Below are positions 1 to 6,958 of a stretch of 64,000 nucleotides of DNA, piece by piece. The stretch spans positions 1 through 64,000 of the forward strand of contig CAJTWM010000006.1 in the NCBI GenBank assembly GCA_910579805.1, written 5' to 3'. Every line of letters begins with the position of its first letter. Position 1 is the first letter of the stretch. Under the pieces are notes generated by a model. It had not been told where the DNA came from. It worked only from the letters and a program-made list of their open reading frames with translations, and ran no database searches. A program made the position numbers and the translations under genes. The stretch comes from an uncultured Lachnospiraceae bacterium. Its GTDB lineage: Bacteria; Bacillota; Clostridia; Lachnospirales; Lachnospiraceae.

Positions 1-80
1 AGTTCCACCTGTGATATATCTTTGTCTTCCAAAATATCTTTAATCGCTGTTGTAGCTGACATATCTATCATACCTTTCAT
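1..80 (-). CDS. N-terminus of a probable small DNA-binding regulator (partial)
   Basis: Only the first 26 codons lie in the window; the gene runs off the left edge. The ATG follows a good GGAGG site with 7-base spacing. The peptide starts MKGMIDMSATTAIKDILEDK and continues with DISQVE, which is how many Cro/C1-type helix-turn-helix regulators begin (a short helix, then the ISQVEL turn). The recognition helix is outside the window, so the family is inferred from the N-terminus only. It is co-oriented with the next genes of the mobile element and could be their regulator. Confidence 0.45.
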   Translation of the reverse strand, partial: MKGMIDMSATTAIKDILEDKDISQVE

Positions 81-144
81 TTTGATACCTCCATTATACC
101 TAATTTCCGTTGATTTTTCAAGGCAAATACAGTTCAAAGCCTAA

Positions 145-648
145 TTACAACGCTTCCACTAATTTATGTATAATTTTTAGCTTCATATCCTTACTACACT
201 TCTTTTCCGTCTGATAGAGGAATATTTTTATAATCCTATCCATAAAATCATCAGGGAGAATGTTACTCTTGAATTGATTACAAGCATAACAAGCCGTTTG
301 CAGATTTTCCATAGAATCCTCACCGCCCATTGATAAAGGCACAATATGATCTAAAGTCATTTTCTCAAACAATAACCGCTGACCGCATAACTCGCACCGT
401 CCACCAGATTTATTATATATGATTTTCCGTTCTTCATCAGAATAGCTTTTCCGTTTGATTTTGGCTTTATTCTTTTCCGTATCTATATAATAATATCCAG
501 CGCATTTTCCAGGCGTTCTATTCCTTTGGTTAATCGCCTTCTCTACTGAATAAAAATCCTGTGCCTGTTCTATGTCTGCCACTTTAATTACTGCACCAGT
601 CCTATTATGTGCTATGTAGAATTTTCCATTTGTTAATAAAATCGCCAT
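145..648 (-). CDS. HNH endonuclease family protein
   Basis: A 167-residue protein with a C-terminal HNH nuclease domain. A CELC pair (C85, C88) and a CYAC pair (C120, C123) should bind a structural zinc. The catalytic core reads LDHIVPLSMGG (H101) followed by ENLQTAC (N115) and CNQFK. About 80 N-terminal residues match nothing I recognise. The start is the ATG after AAGAAGGTGGATAAT; an in-frame GTG nine bases upstream lies inside that ribosome-binding site and is rejected. Free-standing HNH proteins of this size are common in phages and integrative elements, where they act in packaging, homing or defence; nothing here shows which. It belongs to a run of five minus-strand genes rich in the sequence GGAAAA. 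Confidence 0.8.
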   Translation of the reverse strand: MAILLTNGKFYIAHNRTGAVIKVADIEQAQDFYSVEKAINQRNRTPGKCAGYYYIDTEKNKAKIKRKSYSDEERKIIYNKSGGRCELCGQRLLFEKMTLDHIVPLSMGGEDSMENLQTACYACNQFKSNILPDDFMDRIIKIFLYQTEKKCSKDMKLKIIHKLVEAL

Positions 649-666
649 ATTATCCACCTTCTTTTC

Positions 667-951
667 TTAATGAAAGAAATATCCACTTACAAACTTTTTA
701 ACTAATGCCTGATTGTAAACATTCTTTTCTTTCCATTCTTTGCTAAAATCATTCTCATATAAGCGATTATCATTTTCATCATATCCCCTTATACTAAGCG
801 TAAATTTACTGTCCTTATCGCTTGAATGTCTGTCTATTTGTACCCAGCAGCCATCAATAGCATATTTCAGCACATAAGCATCCAAACAAGAAATACATTG
901 GATGTCTTCTGTATCATCAAAGAATTTATCCCATGCCGATTTTCTTTCCAT
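667..951 (-). CDS. Hypothetical protein, 94 aa
   Basis: A small soluble acidic protein beginning MERKSAWDKFFDDTEDIQ. I recognise no domain. The start is the ATG after AGGAAGGTGGATATT, the same kind of leader as the downstream HNH gene, from which it is separated by only 18 bases. It is probably cotranscribed with that gene. A CISC pair (CxxC) near the N-terminus has no matching second pair, so zinc binding is not supported. Confidence 0.6.
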   Translation of the reverse strand: MERKSAWDKFFDDTEDIQCISCLDAYVLKYAIDGCWVQIDRHSSDKDSKFTLSIRGYDENDNRLYENDFSKEWKEKNVYNQALVKKFVSGYFFH

Positions 952-1012
952 AATATCCACCTTCCTAATGTTGTAGACTGCCTATATTTCAGACAGTCCA
1001 CAAAATCCGCTA

Positions 1013-1321
1013 TTATCTCTCACTTGGGAAACATACCGTTGTAGCATTGTCTCCGGCATTTTCCGATATACGATTGGTTATTATCCAGATTTTCCCCTTG
1101 CAAGTCTCATATGCTGCCAATAAGTACAGATCATCAGGATATTTTAACGCTTCTTCATTCACCTGTTTGTCTTCATCATCCAAATTTCCCCAATCTTTGA
1201 CTGCATACCGCTGTAATGATAAATTGATCTCTGCCGCAAATCGGCTATTTTCCGTCATAGCTTCATTGATTCCATGTGTAACAACTACTTTTCCGATATT
1301 GAAATATTTTGATGTAAGCAT
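1013..1321 (-). CDS. Small conserved mobile-element protein, plasmid-related type
   Basis: 102 residues starting MLTSKYFNIGKVVVTHGINE, after GGAAAGGTGGTAATAAA. The layout (G-x-VV-T-x-G near the N-terminus, a DWG-x-LDDED centre, then KIWIIT and TTVCFP near the C-terminus) matches from memory a family common on Firmicutes integrative elements and plasmids, often filed as plasmid-related or wrongly as a restriction subunit. Its function is unknown to me. A longer frame exists, but it has no ribosome-binding site and would overlap the upstream gene. Confidence 0.6.
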   Translation of the reverse strand: MLTSKYFNIGKVVVTHGINEAMTENSRFAAEINLSLQRYAVKDWGNLDDEDKQVNEEALKYPDDLYLLAAYETCKGKIWIITNRISENAGDNATTVCFPSER

Positions 1322-1341
1322 TTTTATTACCACCTTTCCGA

Positions 1342-1575
1342 TTAAACTAATCCACAAAGACAAGCCACTTTATATATTGGATTCCTTGCAATTTTCCGTT
1401 GTCGTTCTGTCTCTGCCCTTGCTTTCCGTTCCATTCTGTCCATATATGCAAGCCTGTTATCCATTTCCAGATATTCCACCATCTGAAGCGGTGTAAGTGC
1501 CTTATATGGCGTTTTAAGGTTCCGATCTATAATCTGGTTTCCATCCACTGTATCAATGATTCTAAATTCAAACAT
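1342..1575 (-). CDS. Hypothetical protein, 77 aa
   Basis: A small protein beginning MFEFRIIDTVDGNQIIDR, with a basic Arg-rich C-terminal half (RMERKARAETERQRK). The ATG lies 8 bases after AAAGGATGG. Two upstream in-frame ATGs would overlap the preceding gene and have poorer spacing. No family is recognised. It sits between the sigma-like gene and the plasmid-related gene in the same run. Confidence 0.5.
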   Translation of the reverse strand: MFEFRIIDTVDGNQIIDRNLKTPYKALTPLQMVEYLEMDNRLAYMDRMERKARAETERQRKIARNPIYKVACLCGLV

Positions 1576-1595
1576 AATATTTTCCATCCTTTCCA

Positions 1596-2153
1596 TTATC
1601 CATATAACCGCTGATTTTCCATCACATCAGCTACAACATTTTTAATTTTTCCAAACTGCTTGTATACCCTTTTCGGCTTTAATCCGCTATTTTCCGCTAT
1701 TTCTTTGAGTGAATAGCCTTGTAGCTTATCAAAGAAAATCCGCTGTTGCTCTGCTGTCAAGATGTTTTCAATCTGTTTAATAGTTTCGTCATATTCCAAT
1801 GACGAAAGATTTTCCATTCCGCTAATTGATTGCCCTATATAAGCATCTATCTCATTAAAGCTAATATCTGCACCACATTCAGAACTTCTTTTTTGCGCTT
1901 TCTGTTCCCTGAAATGCCCATATACCGCACGTTTCATATACATATAGGAAACAGATTCAAAGTTGCATCTTTCCCGCAATGCTTCATTATTCAAGTAAAT
2001 TTCCACACTCAATAGAAAATCGAAAACTACAATATCAAAAAATTCTTCCGCATCCAGTTTTGACAGTTTCAAAAACTTACTGATTAGATGATAATTTTCC
2101 GTTGCATATTGCCTTTCCGTTGGTGTAAGCGGTCTAATCTGTTTATTTTCCAT
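1596..2153 (-). CDS. Sigma-70-like RNA polymerase sigma factor
   Basis: 185 residues. Residues about 25 to 95 look like sigma region 2 (KLDAEEFFDIVVFDFLLSV, then a helix with YMYMKRAVYGHFREQKAQKR). Residues about 130 to 180 look like region 4, with a helix-turn-helix reading LTAEQQRIF, GYSLKEIAENSGL and KRVYKQFGKI. Two-domain proteins like this are ECF-type or phage-type sigma factors. The start follows CGGAGGTTAGCGA. It probably transcribes part of the mobile element; no target promoter can be assigned from the window. The next gene upstream is a diverged relative that keeps only the first half. Confidence 0.7.
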   Translation of the reverse strand: MENKQIRPLTPTERQYATENYHLISKFLKLSKLDAEEFFDIVVFDFLLSVEIYLNNEALRERCNFESVSYMYMKRAVYGHFREQKAQKRSSECGADISFNEIDAYIGQSISGMENLSSLEYDETIKQIENILTAEQQRIFFDKLQGYSLKEIAENSGLKPKRVYKQFGKIKNVVADVMENQRLYG

Positions 2154-2209
2154 TCGCTAACCTCCGTTTGTTTGGGAGATCACCATCACTGACAATCCCC
2201 CATGCTTTA

Positions 2210-2848
2210 TTAAATTCCGAATACCTCTTTAAAAATCCGTCTGAACCCTTCAATGTCTCTTTCTAAGTTGTAAAGGGTGTACCCATACGGGAATTGTTTT
2301 TCTGTCTTTCTCCATGTCTGATATTGTGAATATCCTTTTATAAGTAAATCTAACTCGCATTTCAGATATTCGTTGACCTCGCCTTCATTGCTCCAAAAAT
2401 CATCATCATAAGTAACACATCTTTTATAAAACTCTCTAAACATTTCTTTGAAAATTACCTGTTTTTCAACGCTGATTTTTCGGTCTATTAACCATGCTTC
2501 AATCTGGTGCTCTTTTCCTTTTTCATCTTCCAAAGTATAATCAAGGCTTACTAAACCACCTTCAGGCATTCTTTTTGGTATTGTCATAGCCTTGCAATAA
2601 TTTGACCTTGCGCTGTCTAATGTTTTGAAAAGAACCGCCCCAAAATCATATTTCTGTAAGTGTGGTATGTTTAAATACTTCTTTACTGCTCTTAAATAGT
2701 GCAAAATCAAAATATCATACCATTCTTCTTGATCCAGTTTGTTTATCTTCATGTACTTAAAGAACTGGTCATAGTTTTCTAAATCGGCACTGAATGCCTT
2801 TTCTTCTGCTGTCAATGGCTCCATGTTTTTAAGATTAATTCTTTTCAT
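2210..2848 (-). CDS. Sigma-region-2-like protein, relative of the downstream sigma factor
   Basis: 212 residues. The first 70 share a plan with the adjacent sigma factor: LTAEEKAFSADLENYDQFFK with KINKLDQEEWYDILILHYL here, against LTPTERQYATENYHLISKFL with KLSKLDAEEFFDIVVFDFLL there. The C-terminal half is Tyr- and Lys-rich and shows no region-4 helix-turn-helix that I can see. It may be a diverged sigma factor, a sigma regulator, or a subfunctionalised duplicate. The start follows AAAGGTAGGTATGACCT. Its leader shares a 17-base sequence with the leader of the next gene upstream. Confidence 0.55.
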   Translation of the reverse strand: MKRINLKNMEPLTAEEKAFSADLENYDQFFKYMKINKLDQEEWYDILILHYLRAVKKYLNIPHLQKYDFGAVLFKTLDSARSNYCKAMTIPKRMPEGGLVSLDYTLEDEKGKEHQIEAWLIDRKISVEKQVIFKEMFREFYKRCVTYDDDFWSNEGEVNEYLKCELDLLIKGYSQYQTWRKTEKQFPYGYTLYNLERDIEGFRRIFKEVFGI

Positions 2849-2916
2849 AGGTCATACCTACCTTTCTTTGATATATTTGATTGATTGATTTGTACGGCTT
2901 TTGATTAGCCGATAGG

Positions 2917-2962
2917 GTATGTGAGGAATCGAACCCCACACATGAACCGTTTACCCTTTTAC
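2917..2962 (-). other. tRNA-like T-arm and acceptor 3' half
   Basis: Read on the minus strand this contains TGGGG-TTCGATT-CCTCA, a T-stem of five pairs (one G-U) around a canonical TTCRANY loop, followed at once by CATACCC as an acceptor 3' strand. A GGGTA 20-30 bases upstream can pair with TACCC to make a minihelix. No D-arm, anticodon arm or 5' acceptor strand is present, so this is not a functional tRNA gene. The 3' half of a tRNA is what an integrase attachment site commonly contains. A small hairpin (CGGCT/AGCCG) follows it. Confidence 0.5.
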
Positions 2963-2966
2963 TGCT

Positions 2967-3260
2967 TTAACTTTTTATCAGTCCGAAAAGGAATCTTGTA
3001 CTTGCCGCTCCTTCTTTTGTAAACTGTTTAAAAAGTTTCGGATGCTTTTCTGCAAATGCGTCTTTATCAAAAAGTGTTTTTGCCTTTGTTACCTTATTAC
3101 TAAAACGGTAAATATCAATTTCCATTTCATCAACTTTCTTTCGCTCAAGTTCCTTTTTAAGTTCTGCCTGAATTTGCTTTTTTTCTAATTCCTTTTTAGC
3201 AATTTCATCATTTAATTTTTGGTACTTCTTACACTTTTCAATTAACTCTTTGTTTGTCAT
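2967..3260 (-). CDS. Small charged coiled-coil protein
   Basis: 97 residues from the ATG after TAGGAGGTAGTCAT; a longer frame exists without a ribosome-binding site. Residues about 5 to 50 are almost wholly Glu/Lys/Leu/Gln (NDEIAKKELEKKQIQAELKK) and should form a coiled coil. The C-terminus (TLFDKDAFAEKHPKLFKQFT) resembles the ends of many small phage proteins of unknown function. It is the first gene leftward from the divergent operator region and is driven by the promoter at 3327-3355. Confidence 0.6.
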   Translation of the reverse strand: MTNKELIEKCKKYQKLNDEIAKKELEKKQIQAELKKELERKKVDEMEIDIYRFSNKVTKAKTLFDKDAFAEKHPKLFKQFTKEGAASTRFLFGLIKS

Positions 3261-3326
3261 ATGACTACCTCCTAAATTTGATATATTTGATTGTTTTTGG
3301 TCTGTCTTGCTTGACCTTGTAAGTCT

Positions 3327-3355
3327 ATTGTACACTTGTTAGTGTGCATTGTCTA
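3327..3355 (-). promoter_or_regulatory. Leftward promoter with a palindrome in its spacer
   Basis: On the minus strand TAGACA, 17 bases, then TACAAT. The spacer and the first bases of the -10 box are occupied by operator copy 1, so a protein bound there would block RNA polymerase. It faces the coiled-coil gene and the sigma-like genes. Confidence 0.6.
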
Positions 3356-3492
3356 TTGACGTAATATACAGAAATTCACTTGTTAGTGTACTTATCTTTT
3401 GTCTATTTTGTACACCTATTAGTGAATTTTAACAAATATATGGTACACTCTTTAGTGAATTTGTCTATTGCAACAATACACTTGTTAGTGTA
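3331..3492. repeat. Array of five palindromic operators or iterons
   Basis: Five 16-base units start at 3331, 3375, 3411, 3444 and 3477. Units 1, 2 and 5 have the core CACTTGTTAGTG; the best (unit 5) is TACACT-TGTT-AGTGTA, a perfect 6-base palindrome around 4 bases. Units 3 and 4 are TACACCTATTAGTGAA and TACACTCTTTAGTGAA. Start-to-start distances are 44, 36, 33 and 33 bases, close to whole helical turns. GTCTATT also recurs between units. The outer copies sit inside the spacers of two divergent promoters. Confidence 0.85.
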
Positions 3493-3496
3493 CAAT
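3468..3496 (+). promoter_or_regulatory. Rightward promoter with a palindrome in its spacer
   Basis: TTGCAA, 17 bases, TACAAT. Operator copy 5 fills the spacer and overlaps the -10 box. It faces the J-domain protein gene, about 50 bases away. Confidence 0.65.
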
Positions 3497-3544
3497 AGTC
3501 TTAACAAATCAATCAACTATATATTTTTAAGGAGGCAATCACTT

Positions 3545-4066
3545 ATGAGTAAATACTTTAAAGATGTGAATACATTAGAAGAGTTAAGAAGACAGTACAG
3601 GGATTTATTAAAGAAATTTCACCCTGACAACGCTAACGAAAGCACAGAAGCAACACAGGAAATCAATGCAGAATATGACAGGCTTTTCAAATTATTAAAG
3701 GACAGGCATGAAAGCAAGTCAGCAAACAGCAAAGAAGAAAACGCAAAGACAGACTTTAACAATATGAAATATGACTTTTCAGAAGATGCAAAGTTAAGGG
3801 AAGTATTACAGCAGATTATAACATTTGATGGTATCAACATTGAGATTGTAGGTTGCTGGATTTGGGTAGACGGTAATACATACGACTATAAGGACACATT
3901 AAAGAATATCGGCTTTAAATGGGCTAGAGAGAAAAAGAAGTGGCATTTTCACACGGAAGCATTTAGAAAAAGAAGCAAAAAGAAATTAAGCATGGATGAA
4001 ATACGGAACTACTACGGCAGTACAGAAGTAGAGACAGACGGAACAAAGAGACTTAAACAAGCATAA
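3545..4066 (+). CDS. J-domain-like protein
   Basis: 173 residues. The N-terminus (FKDVNTLEELRRQYRDLLKK then FHPDN) is the helix II, HPD (H26-P27-D28) and helix III pattern of a DnaJ J-domain, in a shortened form common on Firmicutes plasmids and integrative elements. A J-domain stimulates an Hsp70 partner, here presumably the host DnaK. The C-terminal half (VGCWIWVDGNTYDYKDTL, FKWAREKKKWHF) is a compact basic domain, usual in these relatives and perhaps nucleic-acid binding. The start follows AAGGAGG. It is the first gene of a short rightward operon with the regulated promoter at 3468-3496. Confidence 0.7.
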   Translation: MSKYFKDVNTLEELRRQYRDLLKKFHPDNANESTEATQEINAEYDRLFKLLKDRHESKSANSKEENAKTDFNNMKYDFSEDAKLREVLQQIITFDGINIEIVGCWIWVDGNTYDYKDTLKNIGFKWAREKKKWHFHTEAFRKRSKKKLSMDEIRNYYGSTEVETDGTKRLKQA

Positions 4067-4084
4067 ATGCAAGCAAAAAAATAA

Positions 4085-4113
4085 GGGTGTAACCACTCGC
4101 AATGGCTACACCC
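4085..4113. promoter_or_regulatory. Strong stem-loop between two genes
   Basis: GGGTGTA and TACACCC pair, with an inner CCA/TGG and a 7-base loop CTCGCAA. No T-run follows on either strand, so it is not a simple terminator. It lies 33 bases before the next ribosome-binding site and may limit or stabilise the downstream message. Confidence 0.55.
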
Positions 4114-4145
4114 TGACACATAAAAGGAAAGGAAGGTATAAGGAT

Positions 4146-4313
4146 ATGACGAAAGAACACTTTGAAAACAATACCAACTGGAAAATGAGTTATGAGGAAT
4201 TTCAGAAATGTGACTGTACACAGTGCAATAATAAAGATTGCATACACCGCAACGCTTTTAGGCGTGTGCCTGTTATTGATGGTGGTCTAGGCTTATGCCC
4301 TAACTTGAAATAA
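4146..4313 (+). CDS. Small cysteine-rich protein, 55 aa
   Basis: A short gene starting at the ATG after AAGGAAGGTATAAGG. It reads MTKEHFENNTNWKMSYEEFQ, then KCDCTQCNNKDCIHRNAF, and ends GLCPNLK. A cluster of CxC-x2-C-x4-C plus a later Cys-Pro suggests a small zinc-binding fold. It is second in the rightward operon of the J-domain gene. I know no function. Confidence 0.6.
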   Translation: MTKEHFENNTNWKMSYEEFQKCDCTQCNNKDCIHRNAFRRVPVIDGGLGLCPNLK

Positions 4314-4351
4314 TCATAAAAATATCATTCACGAAAAGGAGATCAAAGACT

Positions 4352-4612
4352 ATGAAAAGAACATTTAGAACTATCGGCATTATCGCAACAATGGGAATTA
4401 TGATTGTATCGGCTTATCTGTTAGGCACAACACAAGCGGAAACAATAATAGAAGTACAGACAGTGACAGAAACAAAAGAAGTCATACCAGATGGTTATAT
4501 ACCACTTCATGATAATATTGTGGATATGGATACAGTAATTGACTTTTCGGCTACTGAATACGGCTTGCAACTGTATTTTGAAGATGGAAGCGGTTACTTT
4601 TGGGAACGATAA
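4352..4612 (+). CDS. Small membrane-anchored protein
   Basis: 86 residues. One hydrophobic segment (residues about 8-26, IGIIATMGIMIVSAYLLG) follows a basic start, so the rest probably lies outside the membrane. Residues 30-86 are acidic and rich in Val, Thr and Ile. Proteins with nearly this N-terminus occur from memory in other Lachnospiraceae mobile elements; the role is unknown. The ATG follows AAAAGGAGATCAAAGACT. Last gene of the rightward operon. Confidence 0.6.
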   Translation: MKRTFRTIGIIATMGIMIVSAYLLGTTQAETIIEVQTVTETKEVIPDGYIPLHDNIVDMDTVIDFSATEYGLQLYFEDGSGYFWER

Positions 4613-4638
4613 ACAGATATTTAATGATATATGATAAA

Positions 4639-4669
4639 GGCTATGTGCTTTAATGCTCATAGTCTTTTT
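4639..4669 (+). terminator. Rho-independent terminator of the rightward operon
   Basis: GGCTATG pairs with CATAGTC (one G-U pair) around a 12-base loop, followed directly by TTTTT. It lies 27 bases after the stop codon of the membrane-anchored protein. Confidence 0.7.
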
Positions 4670-5180
4670 ATGTGCGGTTTATTTGCTTGTAATTGTATGG
4701 TTATCATGCGATTTTAGGCTTATTTTCGGCTTGAAATAGCTTCATTGATACATTTTAGGGCAATGCCTGGAAAGTGGCTAGAATCGGCGTGTAACGTGGT
4801 TATTTGTGGCTTTATACGGTCTGTATGATGGAATAGGGGGCAGTAGGCGCAAGGGTGTACGCCGGTAGGTTTACATTATTAAAATCTGACTTTATTCTGC
4901 TAAAGCCCCTATCTATTGTTCTCATACATCACCTTAATTTTTTGACCTCGAAGTATATTTATTATTGTTAAAATTAAATGTACGTCTTAGAATTTTAGAC
5001 ATAAAATATTCACCTTAACAACTTATCACTTATAACCATTATCTCCGAAATTTAAAGATATACGATTAAAAATGAAACAAAAATCAGCAATTCTATTGAT
5101 ACCCATATAACAGGGGGATGGGGTATGTTTCCGTTTCTATATATAAAGTGTCATATATACCCTATACTCCATATACAAAA
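4670..5180. other. Convergent intergenic region without a supported gene
   Basis: About 510 bases between the rightward operon and the leftward cargo block. I see no ORF with a ribosome-binding site. There is a short GGCG/CGCC hairpin near 4857-4874 in a locally GC-richer patch, and an imperfect inverted repeat (GGGGATGGGGTATG against CATATATACCCTATACTCC, about 5113-5173) just beyond the end of the hydrolase gene. Confidence 0.5.
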
Positions 5181-5783
5181 TCAGCTAAAATGTTCCATAC
5201 TGCTATTATCTGTCACAAAATTGTAAGTCCAAATATCACATGACGGACTAACTGTATTACAAATATCAGAAATCTCTTTTACTGTTTTCTGCAAAAAGTT
5301 CTGAGGAAACATATGTATATTTTTAACGTAAATATTACTACAAGTTTGCATATCTGCACCTAATGGTGGAAATAGAATCATTTCTGTTTTTGTATCCCCT
5401 AATTTACCATTAACATATGACACCGCATAAATACCATTATCATTATTTTTGTCTTTACCAGCCACAATGAAATAAGATGAAGAATTTAGAATGTTTATTG
5501 CATATTCTCTGTCTTTATTTATTTTTAAGGACATAAACATTGCATTTATGTTTAACAAAATATCCTCAATCTTAAAATCTTTTGCATTCTTCAGCCCTTT
5601 TACAAATTCTCCAAATAATGCTTGCGTTCCAGCATTTCCAGCAAAAGCAACTGCTAAATGACTATTAATCTCAATAATTTTTCTTTCATTATTACGAATA
5701 AATGTACCATCTTTTTCAGATATCCTATTATCAGCAGCAAGATATAATTTATCCTCTGCTTTATATCCTAAAATCACGCTCAT
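5181..5783 (-). CDS. HslV/proteasome-like Ntn hydrolase family protein with Ser nucleophile
   Basis: 200 residues resembling the proteasome beta/HslV fold. Removing Met1 leaves SVILGYK at the N-terminus. In that numbering Asp17 falls where HslV has its conserved Asp17 (AADNRIS against GGDGQVT), an Arg-Lys pair lies at 33-34 beside the HslV Lys33, and VAFAGNAGTQALFGEF mirrors the HslV AGFAGSTADAFTLFELF stretch. The nucleophile would be Ser, not Thr. No HslU-like ATPase is in the window. The ATG follows GGAGAAGTGATAAA. It is the last gene of a four-gene leftward set with zinc-ribbon and membrane proteins. The fold assignment is firm enough to name; the substrate is unknown. Confidence 0.65.
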   Translation of the reverse strand: MSVILGYKAEDKLYLAADNRISEKDGTFIRNNERKIIEINSHLAVAFAGNAGTQALFGEFVKGLKNAKDFKIEDILLNINAMFMSLKINKDREYAINILNSSSYFIVAGKDKNNDNGIYAVSYVNGKLGDTKTEMILFPPLGADMQTCSNIYVKNIHMFPQNFLQKTVKEISDICNTVSPSCDIWTYNFVTDNSSMEHFS

Positions 5784-5808
5784 TTTATCACTTCTCCATA
5801 TACAATCA

Positions 5809-6243
5809 CTACTTCCTTTTCAATACAGCTTCATCCATAATGTTACCAATATCATACATTATCAGTGTATCGCCTTTTATCTCAAATCCTTTTATGCTCT
5901 CACCTTCAGCAGACAAATATATTTCGCTACCTTTTATTTCATACGGTATTTCTTTGCTTACCGGCTTCATGCCCTCATAAACTGGCATATTCAAAATAAC
6001 CGTTCCATTATCATCAAACACCGCTGAAAATTCAGCATTGGCATTTTGATAATTTTCACCATAATATTCACCTATATTTTCCTGTTTGATATTCCCATTT
6101 GCCGTATTATATGATTCTATTACCCATTCACCAACAACAGATGAAGAATTACTTCTCGTTACCAAAAATATAATTACACCAATGACAACAATTCCAATTA
6201 TACTGCATACTACAATATTTTTTTTGCTCCTTATCAATGACAT
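5809..6243 (-). CDS. Membrane-anchored lipocalin-like protein
   Basis: 144 residues. A basic N-terminus (RSKK) precedes a transmembrane helix (residues about 9-28, IVVCSIIGIVVIGVIIFLV). The rest should be extracellular: VVGEWVIESYN, then alternating strands ending YEIKGSEIYL, KGDTLIMYD, as in small lipocalin-like beta domains that open with a G-x-W motif. The start follows GGAGGATAAAAA and overlaps the end of the upstream zinc-ribbon gene by 10 bases, implying translational coupling. Confidence 0.5.
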   Translation of the reverse strand: MSLIRSKKNIVVCSIIGIVVIGVIIFLVTRSNSSSVVGEWVIESYNTANGNIKQENIGEYYGENYQNANAEFSAVFDDNGTVILNMPVYEGMKPVSKEIPYEIKGSEIYLSAEGESIKGFEIKGDTLIMYDIGNIMDEAVLKRK

Positions 6244-6944
6244 TTTTTATCCTCCGATTCTTCTGCTTCTTTGATACATCTCTCAAATACAATTATATCT
6301 TCGCATATGGTAACATTGCTACCTACTCCACCTACAGTAATTGCATTTTTACCAGTCTCATTAGAATACATTGTGACTAATCGCCAGCCTTGCATAGCGT
6401 GGTTTCTAATAATATCTTCTATTGATTCTTTATTAGTTGAACCGTCAGATTTATTTGGAACAACAATATAATCATATTCATAAAACGGATTCCGTTTATA
6501 CTGTTCAAGGCGTTCATTGTATATTTTTGCAATCTCTTTATATTCAATCACTGTCATTACATTAAAAGCAAAGCCACAATCTGAACATATCTCTGTATCA
6601 TAATTAACATTTTTCTTACAGACAAAACACTTCTTTAGCAATTTGCCATTTTCACTATTTTCTGGGTCTTTTGCTTTTTTAATTTTATTATCCAAAAACT
6701 TTGTAATTACATTGATTGTATCTTGATTATAATTTAATATTTTGAGTTGCTGGATTATTTCTTCTTTAATCGTCAATAGTTCTGTTTTGGTTGGATGTAT
6801 CCGTTTTTGATACAGATCATCTAATATGGATGGCATTTTTTCAAAACACTCTGCACAAATAACCAAATCTTCATTTTCTAATAACGGAATTCTAACTGTT
6901 AATAATCCTATATTCTTTCCACATGATATACATTGCTTTGCCAT
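6234..6944 (-). CDS. Zinc-ribbon protein with a DUF4177-like C-terminal domain
   Basis: 236 residues from the ATG after AAGGTGGGATGATTTT. Three CxxC-type units: CISC near the N-terminus with CAEC about 30 residues later, and a central CFVC...CSDC zinc ribbon near residue 110. The C-terminal part (YEYDYIVVPNKSDGSTNKES...MQGWRLVTMY...) fits the DUF4177 pattern, a small alpha/beta domain usually with WRLV in its second half. The N-terminal ribbon (AKQCISCGKNIG) resembles that of the upstream gene (ADVCNCCGKKIP), so the pair probably shares a partner. Role unknown. Confidence 0.6.
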   Translation of the reverse strand: MAKQCISCGKNIGLLTVRIPLLENEDLVICAECFEKMPSILDDLYQKRIHPTKTELLTIKEEIIQQLKILNYNQDTINVITKFLDNKIKKAKDPENSENGKLLKKCFVCKKNVNYDTEICSDCGFAFNVMTVIEYKEIAKIYNERLEQYKRNPFYEYDYIVVPNKSDGSTNKESIEDIIRNHAMQGWRLVTMYSNETGKNAITVGGVGSNVTICEDIIVFERCIKEAEESEDKKCH

Positions 6945-6958
6945 AAAATCATCCCACC

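Noticed and set aside
2917..2962. Functional tRNA gene
   Set aside because: D-arm, anticodon arm and 5' acceptor strand are absent.
3331..3492. CRISPR array
   Set aside because: Units are palindromic, imperfect and irregularly spaced, with recurrent GTCTATT between them and no cas gene nearby.
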